This document shows, one piece after another, positions 5,660 through 9,500 of a DNA stretch of 9,500 nt. Source of the DNA: Methylophaga sp. GTDB taxonomy: Bacteria; Pseudomonadota; Gammaproteobacteria; Nitrosococcales; Methylophagaceae. A program made the position numbers and the translations under genes. Under the pieces are notes generated by a model. It worked only from the letters and a program-made list of their open reading frames with translations. It was not told the DNA's origin and made no database searches. Position 1 is the stretch's first letter. Each line of letters starts with the position of its first letter. The stretch lies in assembly GCA_014762585.1 (NCBI GenBank), contig JABURN010000217.1:1-9500 (forward strand), given 5' to 3'.

Positions 5660-5899
5660 ATGGCAACACAACACTTACAATCTTTGGAACTGGCGGCTCA
5701 AGGCGACTGGGATAGCGCACACCGCACGATACAGATTTACGAAGATAGTCTGGCGTGTATGGTGCACGGCTACTTGCACCGCGTGGAAGGTGACAACGGC
5801 AATGCTGCCTACTGGTACCGCCGCGCCGGGAAATCGTTACCAGTAAACAGCCTGCCGGATGAATTTGACCGGCTCTATGAGCTGGCCAAACAAGTGTAA
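5660..5899 (+). CDS. conserved small cytoplasmic protein, helical-repeat type, 79 aa
   Basis: The chosen start (MATQHLQSLELAAQGDWDSA) follows GGGAGGAG at 5646-5653 by six bases. An ATG two codons earlier overlaps less well, and a longer reading from 5582 would run through the promoter. The protein matches, from memory, a family of uncharacterised gammaproteobacterial proteins with the pattern AAQGDWD-AH...(D/E)DSLA-W/M-HGYLHR-EGD-GNA-YWYRRAGK. Two helix pairs resembling a single TPR/Sel1 repeat are predicted: AQGDWDSAHRTIQ and VEGDNGNAAYWYRRAG. No catalytic residues are evident, and a scaffold or binding role would be a guess. The stop abuts the yceI stop on the other strand with no intervening base. 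Confidence 0.8.
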   Translation: MATQHLQSLELAAQGDWDSAHRTIQIYEDSLACMVHGYLHRVEGDNGNAAYWYRRAGKSLPVNSLPDEFDRLYELAKQV

Positions 5900-6472
5900 C
5901 TACTGACGAATGCCCTCAATTGACAGGTTCAGATACACTTCCTGTGCTGAAGGGCCTAAATTAGTGACATCGATACCGTAGTCGGCAATGGTGAACTTGG
6001 TTTCACCAACAAAGCCGGCGCGGTATCCACCCCAGGGGTCATCGCCCTCACCCACTTTTTCAACCGGAATCACCAGTTCGTTGGTGACACCATGCAGGGT
6101 GAAATCCCCCACCACGACCAGACTGCCATCCTCCTGCAATTCGAATGACTTGGAAGTGAAGCGCGCTTCCGGATATTTGTCTGTATGCAGAAATTTCTCA
6201 CGCAAATGCTTGTCACGCTCAGCGAAATTGGTATCGACACTGGCGACATCGATAACGACATCAATGTCTGAGGCCTCAGGCTGCTCAGCATCGTAATTAA
6301 AGGTACCTGAGAAGTCATTGAAACGGCCGCTCATCCAGCTGAAACCCAGATGTTGAATGCGAAAGTCAATAAAGGCATGGGCTTTTTCAGTATCAATCAC
6401 ATACTCAGCAGCCTGTGCTGGCAGCATGGCTGACAAGCCCAGTAAAGACATGGCGAATAAGGTTTTTTTCAT
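5900..6472 (-). CDS. yceI: YceI family periplasmic protein
   Basis: This 190-residue protein is about the size of E. coli YceI (191). The N-terminal signal peptide MKKTLFAMSLLGLSAMLPAQ ends at AQA, predicting a periplasmic protein. The lipocalin-like domain (about 23-190) carries family features: YVIDTEKAHAFIDFRIQHLG near the start, GRFNDFSGTF, FLHTDKYPEARFTSKSFE, GDFTLHGVT, and a GFVGETKFTIADYGI end. The fold binds long isoprenoid chains in characterised homologues such as TT1927b and is linked to base or acid stress responses in E. coli. The start follows AGGAG (complement of 6480-6484) by seven bases and overlaps the cytochrome b561 stop by 4 bp, as in the conserved yceJ-yceI pair. The exact ligand here is unknown. 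Confidence 0.94.
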   Translation of the reverse strand: MKKTLFAMSLLGLSAMLPAQAAEYVIDTEKAHAFIDFRIQHLGFSWMSGRFNDFSGTFNYDAEQPEASDIDVVIDVASVDTNFAERDKHLREKFLHTDKYPEARFTSKSFELQEDGSLVVVGDFTLHGVTNELVIPVEKVGEGDDPWGGYRAGFVGETKFTIADYGIDVTNLGPSAQEVYLNLSIEGIRQ

Positions 6473-7032
6473 GAATCATCTCCTGATGGGATAGCAAACA
6501 TACGCTTCAGAGTCGCGTCTTTATCGATAAAGTGATGTTTCAGCGCTGCCAGGGCGTGCAGAGACGCCAGCGCGATAATGAACCAGCCTAGCCAGAGGTG
6601 GAGCCGCCCAGCCCACTCGGCCCAGCCAGTGTCATCTTTGATGAGGGAAGGAATAGAAAACCAGTCAAAAATGCCAAGCGGATCGCCTTTGGCGGTGACA
6701 ATAAGATAGCCGCTGATAAATAACAGAATGATGGCGAGATTCATCAGCAAATGAGCCGCTTTGGCCATCAAACGCTGACCATGCCGGATAGTCGGAATCT
6801 CGGCCGGAGCGTTCCGGAAGTTTTGCCAAACCCATCGGATTATAACCAGACTTGCCGTAATGGCCCCGATGCCTTTATGCCACCAGGGTGCCTGGTAATA
6901 CCAGTCGTCGTAATACCCCAGGTCAACCATCCATAAGCCGGAAGCGAACAGTGCAACGGTGAATATGGCGATGCTCCAGTGAAGCATGACTGAAAACAGG
7001 TCAAAGCGCTGATTGGTCTTTTTCCCCGGCAT
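6469..7032 (-). CDS. yceJ: cytochrome b561 family diheme membrane protein (YceJ/CybB type)
   Basis: This 187-residue inner-membrane protein has four membrane segments and the heme ligand histidines of bacterial cytochrome b561: H18 (VMLHWSIA), H52 (PWWHKGIG), H145 (GRLHLWLGW) and H159 (ASLHALAAL). These correspond in order and spacing to H13, H47, H137 and H151 of E. coli CybB. Characterised CybB oxidises ubiquinol and passes electrons to oxygen as a superoxide:ubiquinone oxidoreductase can in reverse; pairing with a YceI protein suggests a shared quinone or isoprenoid theme. GAGG (complement of 7038-7041) lies five bases before the ATG. It is the first gene of a two-gene unit with yceI (ATGA-type 4-bp overlap). 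The symbol yceJ is assigned by context with yceI. Confidence 0.92.
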   Translation of the reverse strand: MPGKKTNQRFDLFSVMLHWSIAIFTVALFASGLWMVDLGYYDDWYYQAPWWHKGIGAITASLVIIRWVWQNFRNAPAEIPTIRHGQRLMAKAAHLLMNLAIILLFISGYLIVTAKGDPLGIFDWFSIPSLIKDDTGWAEWAGRLHLWLGWFIIALASLHALAALKHHFIDKDATLKRMFAIPSGDDS

Positions 7033-7122
7033 CCCTACCTCTTAAAATGTGTCGAACTGACATCATTGACCGTGCGTAAACATCAATGTTTCGCAAATAA
7101 GAAAAATTTTTATTCGCTGTGC
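7033..7122. promoter_or_regulatory. yceJ-yceI upstream region with inverted repeat
   Basis: Between the ygiQ stop and the yceJ start lie 90 bases. An inverted repeat at 7073-7095 pairs TGCG with CGCA and AAACAT with ATGTTT around a CA centre, with one bulged T. Next to it is an A/T-rich stretch with a second inverted repeat, AATAAGAAAAATTTTTATT (7097-7115). Neither is a classic terminator for ygiQ on the minus strand, since no uridine tract follows the GC-containing stem. It could be an operator or a weak termination signal. No convincing -35/-10 pair for yceJ was identified. Confidence 0.3.
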
Positions 7123-9306
7123 TTACCGGCGTCGACGGGAGGCTTTTACTTTGGTCTTGCCCGGCCGCGTGTGCTGGGTTTTGAATGGTCGTGTTTTAGC
7201 CTGTGGGTTTTTAGCTTTACGGCTAACACGGGCCCCTTCACCACGACCGCCGGTGCCGGCAGGCTGCCAGGTCGGGATGAGGTGTTTTTTACCATTACCA
7301 ATTAAGTCTGCCCGCCCCATTTTTTTCAGTGCTTCGCGCAACATCGGCCAGTTTTCCGGATCGTGATAGCGGAGGAAGGCTTTATGCAGACGACGTACTT
7401 TCAGGCCTTTAGGCACGGTGATATCACCGCCCTTACGACGCACCTTATGCAGGGTATCTTTACCCGAGTGATACATGGCCGCCGCTGCGGACATCGGTGA
7501 CGGCAGGTAGGCCTGTACCTGATCGGCTCGGAAACCGTTGCGTTTCAGCCAGATCGCCAGATTCATCATATCTTCATCAGTAGTGCCCGGGTGGGCAGCA
7601 ATGAAATAAGGAATCAGATACTGTTCTTTACCCGCTTCCTTAGAATACTTATCAAACATCTGTTTGAACTTGTCGTAAGTACCGATGCCCGGCTTCATCA
7701 TCTGCGACAGGGGCCCTTCTTCCGTGTGCTCCGGGGCGATTTTAAGATAGCCGCCGACATGATGTGTGACCAGTTCTTTGACGTATTCCGGCGACAAAAC
7801 AGCCAGGTCATACCGCAGACCGGAAGCAATCAGAACTTTCTTGATGCCCGGCAATGAGCGTGCACGCTTGTAGAGATTAATCAGTGGCGTGTGATCGGTA
7901 TTCAGGTTTTTGCAGACGCCGGGATAAACGCAGGACAGTCGACGACAACTGGCTTCAATTTCCTCATCTTTACAAGCCAGACGATACATATTGGCGGTGG
8001 GGCCGCCCAGATCGGAAATCACGCCAGTAAAACCGGGCGTGGTGTCACGAATCGCTTCCACTTCCTTGATAATCGAATCTTCGCTTCGGCTCTGAATGAT
8101 GCGTCCCTCATGCTCGGTAATCGAACAGAAGGTACAGCCACCAAAACAGCCACGCATGATATTGACTGAGAAACGAATCATCTCGTAAGCCGGGATATTC
8201 ATCTTGCCGTAGGTAGTATGCGGCACGCGGCTATAGGGCAAATCAAAGACTGCATCCATTTCCTTGGTCGTTAATGGAATCGGTGGCGGATTAAGCCAGA
8301 CATCGCGGTCTCCATGTTGCTGCACCAGTGCCAGAGCATTCCCCGGATTGGTTTCCAGGTGCAGGATGCGTGAGGTATGGGCATAGGTAACAGGATCATC
8401 CTTGACCTGATTGTAGGCCGGCAGTCGAATTACGGTTTTATCGGCATTTCGCGGTGAGACCCGGTGGATCTTAATCACATTGCCTGCAGGTTGTTCCGCT
8501 TTTTCCTGTTCTGTGCGGGCTTTTTCCTCGGCACAGCTGGCTTCAGTCTGCATCTGATAGGGATCAATCGGCGGATTGAGCTTGCCGGGGGTATCAACCG
8601 AGGTGGAGTCTTTCTCCCACCACCCTTCTCTATGACCGTGCTTGGTCATGTAGGCGGTACCACGAATGTCGGTGAGGTCTTTCACCGCTTCCCCGGCGGC
8701 CAGACGATGTGCAATTTCCACTACCTGGCGTTCACCATTGCCATAAACCAGCAGGTCGGCTTTGGAATCCATCAAAACGCTATGACGCACTTTTTCCGAC
8801 CAGTAGTCGTAATGGGCAATACGGCGGAGGCTGGCTTCAATGCCACCAATAACGACCGGCACACCTTTGTAGGCTTCACGACAACGCTGACTGTAAACCA
8901 CAACACTATGATCGGGGCGTTTTCCACCCTCACCACCGGCGGTATAGGCATCATTACTGCGGATTTTGCGGTCTGAGGTGTAACGGTTGACCATCGAATC
9001 CATATTGCCACCGGTGACCCCGTAAAACAGGTTGGGCTTGCCCAGCTTCTGAAAATCCTCAGCGCTGGTCCAGTCGGGCTGAGAAATAATGCCGACACGA
9101 AAACCATGAGATTCAAGCAGACGCCCGATCAGGGCCATCCCGAAGCTGGGGTGGTCAACATAAGCATCACCGGTAACGATGATAATGTCGCAGGAATCCC
9201 AGCCCAGCGCATCCATTTCTTCACGCGACATCGGCAATTCGGGCGCAATACCAAAACGGTGAGCCCAGAATTTACGATAGGAAAACAGGTCGGGAGCGGC
9301 TTGCAT
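7123..9306 (-). CDS. ygiQ: YgiQ family radical SAM protein
   Basis: This 727-residue protein compares with about 739 in E. coli and is colinear with YgiQ throughout. The N-terminal domain (about 20-220) contains [40 protein letters not shown] and [14 protein letters not shown], a B12-binding-like arrangement seen in several radical SAM classes. A variable charged linker (about 250-290) follows. The radical SAM domain has the CxxxCxxC motif at C387, C391 and C394 within [20 protein letters not shown]. The substrate of YgiQ is not established. The basic C-terminal tail (about 687-727, ending KVKASRRRR) suggests nucleic acid contact but is only composition. GAGGA (complement of 9311-9315) lies four bases before the ATG. 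The gene is transcribed alone or with yceJ. Confidence 0.95.
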   Translation of the reverse strand: MQAAPDLFSYRKFWAHRFGIAPELPMSREEMDALGWDSCDIIIVTGDAYVDHPSFGMALIGRLLESHGFRVGIISQPDWTSAEDFQKLGKPNLFYGVTGGNMDSMVNRYTSDRKIRSNDAYTAGGEGGKRPDHSVVVYSQRCREAYKGVPVVIGGIEASLRRIAHYDYWSEKVRHSVLMDSKADLLVYGNGERQVVEIAHRLAAGEAVKDLTDIRGTAYMTKHGHREGWWEKDSTSVDTPGKLNPPIDPYQMQTEASCAEEKARTEQEKAEQPAGNVIKIHRVSPRNADKTVIRLPAYNQVKDDPVTYAHTSRILHLETNPGNALALVQQHGDRDVWLNPPPIPLTTKEMDAVFDLPYSRVPHTTYGKMNIPAYEMIRFSVNIMRGCFGGCTFCSITEHEGRIIQSRSEDSIIKEVEAIRDTTPGFTGVISDLGGPTANMYRLACKDEEIEASCRRLSCVYPGVCKNLNTDHTPLINLYKRARSLPGIKKVLIASGLRYDLAVLSPEYVKELVTHHVGGYLKIAPEHTEEGPLSQMMKPGIGTYDKFKQMFDKYSKEAGKEQYLIPYFIAAHPGTTDEDMMNLAIWLKRNGFRADQVQAYLPSPMSAAAAMYHSGKDTLHKVRRKGGDITVPKGLKVRRLHKAFLRYHDPENWPMLREALKKMGRADLIGNGKKHLIPTWQPAGTGGRGEGARVSRKAKNPQAKTRPFKTQHTRPGKTKVKASRRRR

Positions 9307-9341
9307 CAGGTCCTCGGGAGGGTCAAACAGAAAGTGGCATT

Positions 9342-9347
9342 ATTCTA
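9342..9347 (-). promoter_or_regulatory. possible -10 element of ygiQ
   Basis: TAGAAT on the minus strand lies about 35 bases before the ygiQ ATG. No satisfactory -35 was found at 16-18 bp, so this is a weak call. Confidence 0.3.
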
Positions 9348-9385
9348 CCAAATTCAAATACCTGAAGCAGGAATTTAACGACTCT

Positions 9386-9500
9386 TTAGTCGGTAATGGT
9401 GACGGTAGACCCTTTATAGATGTAGCGGGTGAGTTGCTCGAATTCATTATTACGAACTCACATACAGCCTTATGTCCAGTTCGCCAGCTGCTGGCTTTCC
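9386..9500 (-). pseudogene. decayed 3' end of an L,D-transpeptidase (YkuD) gene, partial at window end
   Basis: Reading backwards from a TAA at 9386-9388, the minus strand encodes VRNNEFEQLTRYIYKGSTVT then ITD. This is the expected end of a YkuD domain: (R)N-x-(D/E)-x-x-x-L-x-x-x-(V/I)-x-x-G-T-x-V-x-I. Just upstream in the same frame is Gly-Cys followed by Met, TGA (9455-9457) and Val before Arg-Asn. This corresponds in spacing to the catalytic SHGCxRMRN motif but has a stop in place of an Arg. A second in-frame stop TAA (9467-9469) lies where Ser-His should be, and a CAT (His) appears in a shifted frame two bases away. This pattern suggests a nonsense mutation plus an indel. If correct, the enzyme that would cross-link peptidoglycan through this Cys is inactive. 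The gene continues beyond the window, and the assignment rests on about 38 codons. Confidence 0.5.

Noticed and set aside
8464..8976. 170-residue plus-strand frame inside ygiQ, with a hydrophobic N terminus
   Set aside because: Antisense to the strongly conserved YgiQ coding region. The long open frame is explained by codon bias of the real gene.
9379..9392. Small hairpin CGACT-CTTT-AGTCG after the transpeptidase remnant
   Set aside because: The stem is only 5 bp and no uridine tract follows, so it is too weak to call a terminator.
1..9500. Search for CRISPR repeats, insertion sequences, phage or defence genes, toxin-antitoxin pairs
   Set aside because: No regularly spaced repeats, transposase motifs, terminal inverted repeats or defence domains were seen. 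Nearly all the space is taken up by housekeeping genes.

Overview
The window reads as ordinary chromosome of a gammaproteobacterium. The evidence is close full-length resemblance to E. coli-type CmoA, CmoB, TsaB, YgiQ, YceI/cytochrome b561 and YccA, gammaproteobacterial tRNA-Ser(UGA) architecture with encoded CCA, and roughly balanced base composition. A Methylophaga-like or other non-enteric marine lineage is possible, but the genus cannot be fixed from this sequence.

Layout. Positions 1-1097 (minus strand) hold yccA (a BAX-inhibitor-1 membrane protein), a strong terminator, a small DUF2892 membrane protein and the first 41 codons of moaA (molybdenum cofactor synthesis). A short divergent promoter region separates yccA from a plus-strand tRNA-Ser(UGA) at 1252-1341, which has its own consensus -10 and terminator. 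From 1400 to 2966 lies a patch of lineage-specific material: a broken coiled-coil gene on the minus strand (1407-1760), two secreted or periplasmic small proteins on the plus strand (1837-2277 and 2580-2966, the latter resembling RT0821/Lpp0805-type surface proteins), and an intergenic stretch with a possible frameshifted remnant. Positions 2967-5352 (minus) are the operon tsaB-cmoA-cmoB, joined by two 4-bp ATGA overlaps. TsaB takes part in t6A37 formation, and CmoA and CmoB make cmo5U34. The nearby tRNA-Ser(UGA) belongs to the class of tRNAs carrying cmo5U34, so the window holds both the modification enzymes and a likely substrate. Divergent from tsaB, across a palindromic -10 region, are a 40-residue membrane miniprotein (5438-5560) and a 79-residue conserved cytoplasmic protein (5660-5899).

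Positions 5900-7032 (minus) are a cytochrome b561 / YceI pair with a 4-bp overlap. Positions 7123-9306 (minus) are the large YgiQ-type radical SAM protein. The window ends in what looks like the decayed 3' end of an L,D-transpeptidase gene (9386-9500, minus).

I found no CRISPR array, insertion sequence, phage gene or defence system, and no evidence for a new multi-gene system. The points most worth a second look are the two decayed genes, the membrane miniprotein with its symmetric -10 element, the two convergent gene pairs whose stop codons directly abut, and the terminator hairpin placed immediately before the DUF2892-moaA genes.
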